The position numbers and the translations under genes were made by a program. Positions 24,617 through 35,394 of a stretch of 64,000 bases of DNA are shown piece by piece (the first letter of the stretch is position 1; each line of letters begins with the position of its first letter). The notes beneath the pieces are model-generated. The model did no database searches. It was not told the DNA's origin and saw nothing but the letters and a program-made list of their open reading frames with translations. The stretch comes from Dolomitihabitans soli (GTDB taxonomy: Bacteria > Actinomycetota > Actinomycetes > Streptosporangiales > Streptosporangiaceae), in the NCBI RefSeq assembly GCF_022213955.1, contig NZ_JAKNTW010000025.1, positions 1 through 64,000 of the forward strand. Direction: 5' to 3'.

Positions 24617-25651
24617 TCAGACCGGTACGGCGACCCTGGTCCCCGCGCGGGCCGAGTCCAGCGCCGCCGTCACCATCGCGAGGCTGCGGAGGTTGTCGTG
24701 GCACTCGCCCTGCGGCGGCCGGCCGGTGCGCAGGCCGGTCACGAACTCCTCCAGTTGCTCGGCCAGCCCCTGGAACCTGGTCCTGCCCGGGAACGGGTCG
24801 GGCCCCACTTCGTACGTCTCCAGCGTCTCGCCCTTGGCCGGGTCCACCGACACGGTGGCGTCGCCGTCCCAGCGGGCGGCCCCCCGGGTGCCCGTCGCCT
24901 GCCAGCGGCCGGTCCACGAGGTGGGGAACCCGGGGGCCGACCAGCTGCCGGTGAAGGTGTAGCGAACGCCGCCGGTCATCTCGAATGCCGCCGTGGCGGA
25001 GCAGTTCCCCGGGTACCAGGTCCAGGGCGGCTGGAACGACTCGCAGTAGACCGAGACGGGATCGGTGCCGGAGACGGCCCGCGCGGCGTCGAACAGGTGG
25101 ATGGCCATGTCCTGGATCAGCGGATGCTCCAGGGTGTCCAGGAAAGGCGCGCCGCGGTACGGGATGGAGAACTCCGAGGACACCATGCCGAGCGGCCCGA
25201 GCCCGGCGACGGTACGCCGGTAGGCGGCCAGACCGGGCAGGTGACGGCGGTTCTGGCTGACCGCGAACAGCCGCTGAGCGTGGTCCGCCGCCGCGACCAT
25301 GGACTTGGCCTCGGCGAAGGTGACCGCCATCGGCTTCTCACTGATCACCGAGACGCCTCGTTCGAGCGCGGCCACGGTCACCTCGTGGTGCGCGGCGGGG
25401 ACGGTGCAGTTGACGATGAAGTCGGGCTCCGCACCCTCGAGGAGGCCGGTGGCCGAGGAGCTGACGGGCAGGTCGTCGAGCCCGAGGGAGTCGGCGGCCT
25501 CGCGGGCCCGGCTCTCCTCGACGTCGGCCCAGCCCACGAGGCGGGTGCCGGGGTGCAGGAGGAGTTCGGGGGCCCACTGGCCGCCGATGAATCCCGCTCC
25601 GACGATGACGCCGCGCAGCGGCCGGTCATCGGGGATGGTGCTGAAGGTCAT
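24617..25651 (-). CDS. Gfo/Idh/MocA-family oxidoreductase
   Basis: This 344-residue NAD(P)-dependent sugar or inositol dehydrogenase-like protein has an N-terminal Rossmann fold (VIVGAGFIGGQWAPELL), the family motif ISEKPMAVTFAEAKSM with its catalytic-site EKP, and a C-terminal alpha/beta domain with HPLIQDMAIHLFDAARAV. The substrate is likely a sugar or sugar-derived ketone. It starts 7 bases after the stop of the ThuA-like gene, so the two form one operon. ThuA-Gfo pairs are common in disaccharide and inositol-type catabolism. Confidence 0.87.
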   Translation of the reverse strand: MTFSTIPDDRPLRGVIVGAGFIGGQWAPELLLHPGTRLVGWADVEESRAREAADSLGLDDLPVSSSATGLLEGAEPDFIVNCTVPAAHHEVTVAALERGVSVISEKPMAVTFAEAKSMVAAADHAQRLFAVSQNRRHLPGLAAYRRTVAGLGPLGMVSSEFSIPYRGAPFLDTLEHPLIQDMAIHLFDAARAVSGTDPVSVYCESFQPPWTWYPGNCSATAAFEMTGGVRYTFTGSWSAPGFPTSWTGRWQATGTRGAARWDGDATVSVDPAKGETLETYEVGPDPFPGRTRFQGLAEQLEEFVTGLRTGRPPQGECHDNLRSLAMVTAALDSARAGTRVAVPV

Positions 25652-25658
25652 GCGGCTC

Positions 25659-26384
25659 CTACCACTGGATGGGGGTGTGCGCGTTGTGCGGCGGCTCGGC
25701 CGGGGTGGAGGCGGACCCGGCCCATCGGACGGCGTTGGCCAGGATCCGGCGGATCTCCGGCTGGTGGTAGACGGGATAGGCCTGGTCCCCGGGGCTGAAG
25801 TAGAACACCCGGCCGTGCCCGCGCCGGTAGCAGCAGCCGCTGCGGAACACCTCGCCGCCCGCGAAGGAGCTGATGAAGACCAGCTCGTCGGGCGCGGGGA
25901 TGCCGAACGGCTCGCCGTACGTCTCCTGGGCGTCGATGACCAGTGGGCGGGGGACGCCGGCGGCGATCGGGTGGGCGGGGTCGACGGGCCAGACCAGTTC
26001 GCGCTCGGCCGCGTCCCGCCAGTTGACCGTGCAGCTGGTGCCCATCAGGGATCTGAAGATCTTGGAGTAGTGCCCGGAGTGCAGGACGAGCAGGCCCATC
26101 CCGGCCAGCACGCGCAGCCGTACCCGTTCCACGATCTCGTCGGCCACGTCGTCGTGCGCGGCGTGGCCCCACCAGGTCAGCACGTCCGTCTCCGCGAGGA
26201 CCTGCTCCGTCAGGCCGTGCTCGGGCTGCTGCAGGGTGGCCGTGCGCACGCGGGCCCCGTCGCCGAGGTGCTCGGCCAGCCCGGCCGCGATCGCGCCGTG
26301 CATGCCGTCGGGGTAGCGCCGCCGTACGTCCTCCTCACGTTGCTCGTGGACGTTCTCGCCCCAGACGGTGACGTTGATGCTCAC
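25659..26384 (-). CDS. ThuA-like (trehalose utilisation) protein
   Basis: This 241-residue glutamine-amidotransferase-like protein of the ThuA family begins [13 protein letters not shown]. It has [27 protein letters not shown], the Trp-containing [13 protein letters not shown] and [14 protein letters not shown]. ThuA proteins act with Gfo/Idh dehydrogenases in 3-keto-sugar metabolism, and the dehydrogenase gene follows directly. The start is GTG with AAGGAGG 8 bases upstream. Confidence 0.85.
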   Translation of the reverse strand: MSINVTVWGENVHEQREEDVRRRYPDGMHGAIAAGLAEHLGDGARVRTATLQQPEHGLTEQVLAETDVLTWWGHAAHDDVADEIVERVRLRVLAGMGLLVLHSGHYSKIFRSLMGTSCTVNWRDAAERELVWPVDPAHPIAAGVPRPLVIDAQETYGEPFGIPAPDELVFISSFAGGEVFRSGCCYRRGHGRVFYFSPGDQAYPVYHQPEIRRILANAVRWAGSASTPAEPPHNAHTPIQW

Positions 26385-26524
26385 CCGTGTGCCTCCTTGT
26401 GCAGGGCCGGTCTCCTGATCCTTTGTCGCCGCTTTAAGGGGAATTCAACCCATTTACCGGAAACGGGATCACCTTGCCGCGAGGGGTTGCGTGCGAGGGG
26501 TGGGGGTGGGTTAACGTCGGAGGC

Positions 26525-28265
<1,741 letters not shown>

Positions 28266-28436
28266 CCGGGTTCCCGCGCCGGTCCGGACGGCGGGGCGGG
28301 GCCGCCCTCGAACCCGAGATCCCCGGCCCCGCCTGACCTGGGGTGAGCCGGCTGAGCGCGAAGCCGACCTCGCTCGCCTCGACGATGCCGAGGACGAAGG
28401 AGTGAAGGTTCGACCCCCCAGGTGGCCTGAGGCATG

Positions 28437-28481
28437 GGTCCGCCGATGCTCCGCGTGGCAGGCGCGGGGCATCGGCGGACC
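28437..28481. terminator. Strong hairpin between thiC and the protease gene
   Basis: A 19-bp stem (28437-28455 with 28463-28481, one G-U-type mismatch) has a 7-base loop and sits between convergent genes. It probably ends transcription from both sides. Confidence 0.8.
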
Positions 28482-28495
28482 GGCGCGGGGAAAGG

Positions 28496-29821
28496 TCAGA
28501 GGCGCTGCCAGAGCGCGGGGACGTTCGGGGGTTCCCAGCCCGTCTGGGCGGTGTGGCCCTGGAGGCACCGGTAGGCGGCGCCGCCGTAGGTCACCTGGGC
28601 GCCCGTGGCGTAGGAGGTGTTCGCGGACCAGGTGCCCCCCGGCACGGTCGTGGTCGGGGTGGGCGTGGGGTCGGGACCGCCGCCGGCTCCCGCGAGGGCG
28701 AGGCCGTACGCGGAGAGGATCTCGTTGACCGGCTGGTGGTAGGTCGTGCCGCCGGAGGAGCAGTTGCCGGAGCCGCCCGAGGTGACGCCCTGGGCCTGAC
28801 CGCCGGAGAAGTAGGAACCGCCGGAGTCGCCCGGCTCGGCGCAGACGGTGGTGCGGGTGACACCCGTGATGGTGCCCTCGGGGTAGGTCACGCTGGTGTT
28901 GTGCTGGCTGATGGTCCCGCAGCGGTACTGCGTGGTGGAGCCGGAGCGGCAGATGGAGGCGCCGACGACCTGCTGCTGCGAGCCGGTGATCGGGATGATG
29001 CCCGCGCTGTAGGCGTTGACGACGCCGCGCGGGGTCCACTGCGCGTTGACCTCGACCCACGCGTAGTCGTTGCCGGGGAAGGACGAGCCGCGGAAGGTGC
29101 CCTGCGCGACCTGGTTGTTGCCCTGGGTGGCGGTGCCGACCCTGCCGCAGTGACCGGCGGTCACGAAGCCGCCCTGGGAGCCGGCCTTGGTCACGGAGAA
29201 CCCGACCGAGCAGCGGCCGCCCATGTAGTACGCGTCGCCGCCGCGGACGTCGTAGAGCGGCCGCGGACTCTCGTTCGACTTCTGTACGGTGACCAGGGCC
29301 CGGTCCACGCCACTCGCGGCGATCAGTGTCCGGGCCCTGGCCGGGTCGGCCGCCCGCACGACGACGCTGTTGCTCCGCACGTCGACGAACCAGGTCGGCA
29401 CGGCCGTGGTCGCGTCGGCCAGGTGCCGGTCGAGCCGGGCCTTGGCGGCGTCGAGGGTGGCGAGGGAGTGCTTCACCAGCTTGGCCTCCGCCCCCGTCTG
29501 CCGGATGACGGGAACCCGCGCGGCGTCGCTGGTCGCGACCACGAGTGTGGAGGTGGGACCGGTGACCCAGGTGCCGGCGTAGGCGGCGCCGAGCCGTCCG
29601 CTCAGGATCGGTTCGGTCAGGGCGGCGGTGTTCTCGTTGCGCAGGCGGATCTCGGCCTGTTCCGCGGTGATGCCGAGGTCGCGTTCCAGTGCGTCGATCA
29701 GCCCGGGGGCGGGGTCGCCGGCGGCGGGTTCCTCACCGGTCACGGCGAGGGCGATGGCCGGGACGGCCACCATCGTGAGAGTGAGCGCGAGGCCCACGGT
29801 CACGGCTTTCCTGCGGAGCAT
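28496..29821 (-). CDS. Secreted S1-family (alpha-lytic/streptogrisin-type) protease with C-terminal carbohydrate-binding module
   Basis: This 441-residue preproenzyme has a signal peptide (residues 1-26), a pro-region of about 160 residues and a chymotrypsin-fold domain. The catalytic triad is His224 (TAGHC), Asp252 (NDYAW) and Ser333 (GDSGGS). A Thr/Pro linker and a CBM5/12-like module (about residues 395-441, WSANTSYATGAQVTYGGAAY) complete the chain. The pro-region resembles the alpha-lytic protease inhibitor/chaperone fold. It likely digests protein on chitinous or plant matter. The module is nearly identical to that of the divergent dioxygenase gene. Confidence 0.92.
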   Translation of the reverse strand: MLRRKAVTVGLALTLTMVAVPAIALAVTGEEPAAGDPAPGLIDALERDLGITAEQAEIRLRNENTAALTEPILSGRLGAAYAGTWVTGPTSTLVVATSDAARVPVIRQTGAEAKLVKHSLATLDAAKARLDRHLADATTAVPTWFVDVRSNSVVVRAADPARARTLIAASGVDRALVTVQKSNESPRPLYDVRGGDAYYMGGRCSVGFSVTKAGSQGGFVTAGHCGRVGTATQGNNQVAQGTFRGSSFPGNDYAWVEVNAQWTPRGVVNAYSAGIIPITGSQQQVVGASICRSGSTTQYRCGTISQHNTSVTYPEGTITGVTRTTVCAEPGDSGGSYFSGGQAQGVTSGGSGNCSSGGTTYHQPVNEILSAYGLALAGAGGGPDPTPTPTTTVPGGTWSANTSYATGAQVTYGGAAYRCLQGHTAQTGWEPPNVPALWQRL

Positions 29822-30060
29822 GTGATCTCTCCTCGTGTTTCGGGGGGTGCCGTCAAGCTAACGGCGAGAGCACGAGGAGTGGCCCTCCCAATTTTCCCCT
29901 ATCGAAGTGTTATGAATACCAGTCAATCCCGGCGCCGACCACGGGGTATCTCTGTTTTCAAAGAAATGGCCATATCGCGGAATTATGGAAATTCGTAGGG
30001 TACTGACTTCTTGTTGCTCGGTGTCAGCTTGGGAACGCCCCCCCAGGCCAAGGAGGCCAC

Positions 30061-30918
30061 ATGAACGTCGAGAACACTCCGGAAGAGCACCCTCGGGAAG
30101 AGAGCGCCGAAACAGAACCGGGCAGCGGGGGAATCACCCGCAAAACGCTGCTGAAAGCCGCTCTGATCGCCGTCCCGATGCCGTTGCTGATCAGCCAGGT
30201 GCCCGCGCTGGCCAGAAACGCGGCGGACTCCGGCGCTCTCCTCGAACCCACGCCGTTCTGCGACGACGGCGACTCACCGACGATCGCGCAGACCGAGGGC
30301 CCGTACTTCAAGCCCAACTCGCCGCGGCGCAGCGTGCTGACCGGAGCGGGCGTCGCCCTGACCGTCAGCGGATACGTGTTCAACCGCTCCTGCCAGCCGG
30401 TTCCCAACGCGCTGCTGGACTTCTGGCAGGCGGACACCAACGGCGCCTACGACAACATCGGCTACACCTTCCGCGGGCACCAGTTCACCGACGCCCAGGG
30501 CGCGTTCAAGCTCACCACGATCGTGCCCGGCCTCTACCCCGGCCGGACCAGGCACCTGCACGTCAAGGTCCAGGCCCCGAACCGGCCGGTGCTCACCACC
30601 CAGCTCTACTTCCCCGGTGAGCCGCGCAACAACACCGACACCATCTTCAACCCCTCCTTGCTCATGACGGTGCAGACGGTCGGCTCCCGCAGGGAGGCCA
30701 CGTTCGACTTCGTGCTCAACTTCACCGGCACCCCGCCGCCGACCACTCCGCCGCCCAGCACTCCGCCTCCGGGCGGCGGCACCTGGCAGGCCGGGACGAG
30801 CTACCAGGGCGGCGCGCAGGTCACGTACGGCGGCGCGACCTACCGCTGCCTCCAGGGGCACACGGCCCAGGCCGGCTGGGAACCCCCGAACGTGCCCGCC
30901 CTCTGGCAGCGCCTCTGA
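30061..30918 (+). CDS. Secreted intradiol ring-cleavage dioxygenase with C-terminal carbohydrate/lignin-binding module
   Basis: This 285-residue protein has a hydrophobic export segment (residues 28-50, preceded by TRKTLLK, possibly a degenerate Tat signal). An intradiol dioxygenase domain carries Fe(III) ligands Tyr130, Tyr159, His165 and His167 (GAYDN, LYPGRTRHLHV). A Pro/Thr linker and a CBM5/12-like module follow (about residues 240-285). It should open catechol or hydroxyquinol rings outside the cell. A dioxygenase-CBM fusion of this type is known from Streptomyces sp. SirexAA-E, where the module binds lignin-like polymers. AAGGAGG precedes the ATG. Confidence 0.9.
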   Translation: MNVENTPEEHPREESAETEPGSGGITRKTLLKAALIAVPMPLLISQVPALARNAADSGALLEPTPFCDDGDSPTIAQTEGPYFKPNSPRRSVLTGAGVALTVSGYVFNRSCQPVPNALLDFWQADTNGAYDNIGYTFRGHQFTDAQGAFKLTTIVPGLYPGRTRHLHVKVQAPNRPVLTTQLYFPGEPRNNTDTIFNPSLLMTVQTVGSRREATFDFVLNFTGTPPPTTPPPSTPPPGGGTWQAGTSYQGGAQVTYGGATYRCLQGHTAQAGWEPPNVPALWQRL

Positions 30919-30954
30919 CCGCAGTCGGATGCGCCCCGCCAGCCGCGGGGCATC

Positions 30955-31140
30955 CAGGTCCCGTGCACGTGCCGCCACCGCAGCCCGTGCGGGGCGGCCG
31001 GGTCACGCGGGAACACCACGGTGGTACGGCGGGGCCCGGCCGTACCACTCCTGGTAGGTGGCGACGAGCCGTTCGCCGCCACCGGTTCCCCCTCGCGGAT
31101 GTGGATGCGCAGTCGGCCTCGGTCACCACGATCCGCCCTC
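30955..31140 (-). pseudogene. Possible frameshifted gene remnant
   Basis: On the minus strand, coding-like segments fall in successive frames: RLRIHIREGEPVA, then GERLVATYQEWYGRAPPYH, then TTVVFPRDPAAPHGLRWRHV. Joined, they read like one protein of about 65 residues interrupted by two frameshifts. No start, stop or family could be fixed. It may be a decayed gene, or compositional chance in GC-rich DNA. Confidence 0.25.
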
Positions 31141-31561
31141 AGGCGCGGCTGGATCGCATCGCCTTCAGGACCTGCACGCCGGGCACCTCGCCACGCGTGA
31201 TCCGCTTGTACTCGGCCGACTCCATCGGGCACAGCCGGACCCGTCCGGCCTCGTCGAAGAGCAGGCCCCAGCCGTACTTCTTCGGCAGCGGCGAGGCACG
31301 CAGGCACGCCTGGGGCCCGGCGAAGAATTGCCTCCGCAACTCCGCCCGCTCGGCCGCCGGCGGCTCCGGCGACTCCTGCCTCCTCAGCCAGCTCTCGAAG
31401 AGGACGTCTTCCTGGGTCAGGCCGCCGGGGTCGTCACCGATCAGCTCGAACTGCACCGTGGCGACCGTCTTCCGCCCGTTCCGCGACGGCGGCACCACTG
31501 CGGTGCTGACCTGGCAGTCGTCGGCTACGGCGATCAACGTGTCGCGATAGTTCACGTCCAC
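31139..31561 (-). CDS. DUF6157 family protein
   Basis: This 140-residue cytosolic protein of unknown function matches the DUF6157 pattern. It opens NYRDTLIAVADDCQV, followed by TVATVQFELIGDDP, DVLFESWLRRQE, ACLRASPLPKKYGWGLLFDE and ESAEYKRI. The family is widespread and small, with no assigned activity. It probably starts at GTG (31561), though the ribosome site is weak and a second in-frame GTG lies two codons on. It is not clearly in an operon. Confidence 0.8.
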   Translation of the reverse strand: MDVNYRDTLIAVADDCQVSTAVVPPSRNGRKTVATVQFELIGDDPGGLTQEDVLFESWLRRQESPEPPAAERAELRRQFFAGPQACLRASPLPKKYGWGLLFDEAGRVRLCPMESAEYKRITRGEVPGVQVLKAMRSSRA

Positions 31562-31652
31562 GCGTCCATGATGCCCGATCTCGTGGCCGAGCCGCTCCCC
31601 GGCTGCCGGGAGGTCGTCCGTGCTGTCCGATCACGTCGGGCACGCCGCGGCG

Positions 31653-32543
31653 TCACCCGGGCGGCGCGTTCACCAGCCGGGCCGCCTCGGCGAGCAGTTC
31701 GCTCTGCCGGAACCGGTCCCCGCTGAACGGCATGCCGATGACGCGTCCCGCTCCGGCCGCCGCCAGTTCGGCGAGGCGCTCGGCGGCCCGCGCCGGACTC
31801 CCGGTGATCAACGCCTCCCTGGCCTGCGCCTCCGTCATGCCGTACTGGGTGAGCGAGCGGACCTGGGCGTCGATCGCGGACGCCGGGAGGTCGCCGAGGC
31901 CGATGCTCATGGAGACGGTCACCCCCGGCACGGGCCTGCCGTACCGCTCGGCGAGCTCCGCCAGCTCACGGATCCCCGCCGCGAGATAGGCGGGCGAGGA
32001 GAACGCCGGGTACCACTCGTCGCCGAACCGCGCGACGCGGCGCATCGTGGCCGGTCCGCTCCCGATCAGGACCGGCGGCATGGCCGCGCCCGGCGAGAGG
32101 GTGACCTCCTCGCCGTTCACCACGGCCGGTCGGCCCGCCACCAGGCCGGGCAGCACCTCCAGCGCCGCGTCGGTCAGCCTGCCCCGCGCCCCGTACGGCA
32201 CGCCGACCGCCCGCCACGCGGCGTCACCGTGCACGCTGCCCCCCGAACCGACGCCGAGCAGCACCCGGCCGCCGGACAGGTGCTGGAGGGACGCCACCTG
32301 CTTGGCGGCCCAGGCGACCGGGCGCAGCGCCAGGATCATCACCCCGAAGCCGACCTTGATCCGTTCGGTGGCCGCGGCGGCGGTGGCGAGCACCAGCGTG
32401 CTGTCCAGGAAGGGGCGTACCGGGATCAGGTGGTCGCCGACCCACACCGACTCCAGCCCCGCCTCCTCCGCGTGCCGGGCGTGCGCGCCGGGGTCGCCCG
32501 CCCCCTCGACACCGACGGACGGCAGGTTGATCCCGACCTTCAC
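31653..32543 (-). CDS. LLM-class (F420- or FMN-dependent) oxidoreductase
   Basis: This 296-residue luciferase-like barrel starts MKVGINLPSVGVEG. Family motifs include GLESVWVGDHLIPVRPF, RIKVGFGVMILALRPVAWAA and GGRVLLGVGSGGS. The short length and the VGVGSG pattern are typical of F420-dependent members of actinobacteria, but the cofactor is not proven. The start is GTG with GGAGGTGA upstream, overlapping the stop of the quinone oxidoreductase gene (GTGA), so the two are translationally coupled. Confidence 0.85.
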   Translation of the reverse strand: MKVGINLPSVGVEGAGDPGAHARHAEEAGLESVWVGDHLIPVRPFLDSTLVLATAAAATERIKVGFGVMILALRPVAWAAKQVASLQHLSGGRVLLGVGSGGSVHGDAAWRAVGVPYGARGRLTDAALEVLPGLVAGRPAVVNGEEVTLSPGAAMPPVLIGSGPATMRRVARFGDEWYPAFSSPAYLAAGIRELAELAERYGRPVPGVTVSMSIGLGDLPASAIDAQVRSLTQYGMTEAQAREALITGSPARAAERLAELAAAGAGRVIGMPFSGDRFRQSELLAEAARLVNAPPG

Positions 32544-33487
32544 CGGGTCACCTCCAGCAGGGTCTTGCCCACGGTGGCGCGAGACTGGATGGCCGCGTGC
32601 GCGTCGGCCGCGCGCTCCAGCGGGAACCGCTGGCCGATCACCGGCCGCAGCCGGCCCGCGGCGGCCTCGGCCAGCGCGCTCTCCGTGCGGTCACGAATCT
32701 CCTGCGGCGTCACCTTCGGCTGCCTCAGCGCCACCCCGCGCGCCGCCGCGGCCTCCTCGGAGACTCCCGCCCACTCGCCGGAGGCGAGCCCGAAGCTGAG
32801 CATCCTGCCGCCCTCGCCGAGCAGCTCGAACGCGGCTCGGCCGATGGGCCCGCCCACGCCGTCGAACACCACGTCCACCCGCCCGACGGCGTCCGCCCAG
32901 CCCGGCTCCAGGTAGTCGACCACCTCCTGCGCGCCCAGCTCGCGGGCCAGCTCGACCTTGCGCGTCCCACCGGCGGCCGCGACCACCTCGGCGCCGGCCG
33001 CCCGTGCCAGCTGGACCAGCAGCGAGCCCACCCCGCCCGCCGCCGCCTCGACCAGCACCCGTTCCCCGGCGGCCGGCTCGGCCGCCTTGACCAGCATCAT
33101 CGCGGTACGCCCGTCGGCCAGCAGCGCCAGCGCGTCGTCGAGCGCCAGACCGCCGGGCACCTCGAAGAGCCCGGCCGCGTCTACCGCGGCCCGCTCGGCG
33201 TACCCACCGGAACCGCCCGTCGAGCTGATCACCCGCCTGCCGACCAGCCCTTCGTCCACCCCGGCGCCGACCGCGGCGACCACTCCGCCGACTCCGTTGC
33301 CCAGGATGAACGGCGGTTCGCCCGTGAACGGCCCGTTCCCCGTCGCCCGGAACTGCGTCTCCACGAAGGTGATGCCGGCGAACGCCACCTCGACCACAAC
33401 CTGCCCCGGCCCTGCCACCGGATCCGGCGCGTCCCCCGCGACGAGCACCTCCGGCCCGCCGAACTCCCGCAACCACACCGCGCGCAT
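32540..33487 (-). CDS. Zinc-independent quinone oxidoreductase-like MDR protein
   Basis: This 315-residue medium-chain dehydrogenase/reductase has a GroES-like N-terminus (MRAVWLREFGGPEVLVAGDA) and a Rossmann domain with [20 protein letters not shown]. It lacks the Cys/His zinc ligands of alcohol dehydrogenases, as expected for NADPH:quinone reductases. It is the first gene of a two-gene unit with the LLM oxidoreductase. The pair may reduce an electrophilic quinone or enone, but the substrate is unknown. Confidence 0.87.
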   Translation of the reverse strand: MRAVWLREFGGPEVLVAGDAPDPVAGPGQVVVEVAFAGITFVETQFRATGNGPFTGEPPFILGNGVGGVVAAVGAGVDEGLVGRRVISSTGGSGGYAERAAVDAAGLFEVPGGLALDDALALLADGRTAMMLVKAAEPAAGERVLVEAAAGGVGSLLVQLARAAGAEVVAAAGGTRKVELARELGAQEVVDYLEPGWADAVGRVDVVFDGVGGPIGRAAFELLGEGGRMLSFGLASGEWAGVSEEAAAARGVALRQPKVTPQEIRDRTESALAEAAAGRLRPVIGQRFPLERAADAHAAIQSRATVGKTLLEVTR

Positions 33488-33792
33488 CGTTTCCTCCCGG
33501 TCATCGTCTTCCGGGACAAGCCTGCAACCTCAATGGCGGTTGAGGTCAACCGGAACTCACCCGGCCCCGACCCTCGGATATGGCAGGTGGTCGAGACGTG
33601 TCCATGGTGAGGCTGATCATCACTCCAGGGAGTCCACAGCGAAGATCGGCAACGTCAACACCCGCCCGATCAACCCCAGGGACTTCCCCGCCTGACGACA
33701 GGGCCACCGGGCGATCCCTGGGGCTGGGATGATCGGCGGCGCCTTCGTCGTGGCGGACAAGGGCGGGCGTCCTCGTGAAGGCGGTGTGCCGC
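33488..33792. other. 305-bp intergenic region with one inverted repeat
   Basis: This lies between the quinone oxidoreductase start and the BpsA-like stop. It holds an inverted repeat CCCCAGGGA/TCCCTGGGG (33674-33682 and 33715-33723) with a 32-base loop, about 70 bases past the BpsA-like stop, which could act as a weak terminator. No gene is convincing here. Confidence 0.35.
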
Positions 33793-35394
33793 TCAGCCGG
33801 TGGTGTGGAGGAGTGAGGCCGTCACCGCGGCGCGCAGGTCGAGCAGGCGGTGGGCGGGGAGCTCCAGCAGGGTGACGTCGTCGGCCCAGGGGGCGACCTC
33901 GGAGACCACCGCGCGGGCCTGCTTCTTGGTGAGGTCGCCGCCTGCTCTGATCAGCCCCTCGCGCCAGGTGTTGGCGACCTTGCCGTGGGCGTTGTCCATG
34001 ATCCTGCGCAGCAGCCGGGCCGGGCCGTCGCCCGGGGGCGGCAGCCGTACCGCGTCGAGGATCAGACCTCGTGCGGCCGGCTCCTGGACCAGTTCGTAGA
34101 CCGGGGACAGCAGGTCGGCCAGGGCCGGCAGGTCGCGCGGCGGCTCGTTCAGCGAGACCCGCACGTGCTGGGCGCGGGTGGCCAGCAGCAGGCGCGGGAC
34201 GGCGGCCTCCATCCCGGCGGGCACGGCGCAGGCGACCCGCTCGGGCGAGGAGGCGTACGGCTTGGCGAGCCAGGTGGACAGGCGGGCGCGCGGCCTCTCG
34301 GGGAAGACGTCCTTCGGCCAGTCACCGACGAGCACCTCGGGCTGGAACTCCTTCGGCGTCTCCGGCGGGTGCACCGCGGGCGCGGAGTCGGTGTGGGACT
34401 CGACGGACTGGGGGCCCTGGGTGTAGATGGCGGTGCCGTAACGGTCGGCTCGGGCGGTGACCGCGGGGCCGGTCTTGGTGGTGGGGCGCAGGATGTAGAG
34501 GTCGGCGGCCGAACCGATGGCCTCGGCACCGAAATAACGGTTGAAGTCTGGATAGATCGCCTCGTAGGCGAGGTTGAGATCGTGCAGGGACGTCTGCACC
34601 TTGAGCGCGAGCATCGGAGTGCGCTCGCTCGCGCCGTACGCCAGCAGCACCCGGCCCCGCTCGGGATCGCGCAGCCCCTCCACGGCCCTGGCCACGAACA
34701 GCCCGACGCCCTCGGGGGTGTACGGCGGGTCGGTGATCGCCAGGTCGGCCTGGTCGCGGCAGGAGAGCGGCAGGCCCAGGCGCAGGTCGGCCCAGCGGGT
34801 GCGCACGTCGAGACCCAGGCGCTCGGCCTGCGCGTCGATGTAGGCCAGGATGCGCTCGTCGATGTCGGCCACGGTGACCCGGGCCGACGGATGGATCAAG
34901 GCGACCGCCAGCGAGGTCAGGTCGTGGTCGCCCACGCAGAGCAGTCGCGCGCCCGGCAGCCAGAACCGCGCGCCCAGCAGCAGCGCCCTGCGCACCACCG
35001 TCTCCGGAGTCGCGGCCACGTGGTCGAGCGCGTACCGGCCGCGCGGCGCGCCGGCGATCAGCGTCGCCATCCGCTCCAGCACGCCGGCATGCCGGGGCAG
35101 CAGATGCGCGACCGGGTCGGCGGGCGCGCCGGGCTCCTCCCCGACCAGTTCGCGGCAGGCGGCGGCCTGGGCGGGCGAGAGCCGGAAGCGGTCGCCGGAG
35201 CGCTCCGGCTCCACCTCGCGAAGCAGCGCCTCGACGCCTCGCCTGGCGGTCGCCGACTCCCTGACCAGGTCGGCGAGGGTCCACCAGGCGCCGTCGCAGA
35301 GCAGCGCGAGCGCGGCCCGCAGCCGCCTGGCGTCGACCCCGGCCTCGGCCAGCAGACGGGCCACTCCCTCAAGTTCTGTTCGCGCCGGCTCCAT
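33793..35394 (-). CDS. BpsA-like (DUF43/PF01861) putative aminopropyltransferase or methyltransferase
   Basis: This 533-residue protein has an N-terminal winged-helix-like segment (about 1-90). A Rossmann transferase core carries LLCVGDHDLTSLAVAL, VTVADIDERILAYID and LAITDPPYTPEGVGLFVARA, ending FNRYFGAEAIGSAADLYILR. A C-terminal extension of about 200 residues follows. The core motifs match BpsA, which makes branched polyamines (N4-bis(aminopropyl)spermidine) in thermophilic archaea and bacteria. The GDHDL/DIDE/DPPY triad is conserved. What such proteins do in a mesophilic actinomycete is not established. It lies downstream of, and on the same strand as, the NurA-like gene. Confidence 0.7.
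   Translation of the reverse strand: MEPARTELEGVARLLAEAGVDARRLRAALALLCDGAWWTLADLVRESATARRGVEALLREVEPERSGDRFRLSPAQAAACRELVGEEPGAPADPVAHLLPRHAGVLERMATLIAGAPRGRYALDHVAATPETVVRRALLLGARFWLPGARLLCVGDHDLTSLAVALIHPSARVTVADIDERILAYIDAQAERLGLDVRTRWADLRLGLPLSCRDQADLAITDPPYTPEGVGLFVARAVEGLRDPERGRVLLAYGASERTPMLALKVQTSLHDLNLAYEAIYPDFNRYFGAEAIGSAADLYILRPTTKTGPAVTARADRYGTAIYTQGPQSVESHTDSAPAVHPPETPKEFQPEVLVGDWPKDVFPERPRARLSTWLAKPYASSPERVACAVPAGMEAAVPRLLLATRAQHVRVSLNEPPRDLPALADLLSPVYELVQEPAARGLILDAVRLPPPGDGPARLLRRIMDNAHGKVANTWREGLIRAGGDLTKKQARAVVSEVAPWADDVTLLELPAHRLLDLRAAVTASLLHTTG

Noticed and set aside
33600-33695. Small + frame ending at 33695, as a transposase or DUF397 remnant
   Set aside because: The translation shows no recognisable motif, and no inverted repeats or other transposon signs are nearby.
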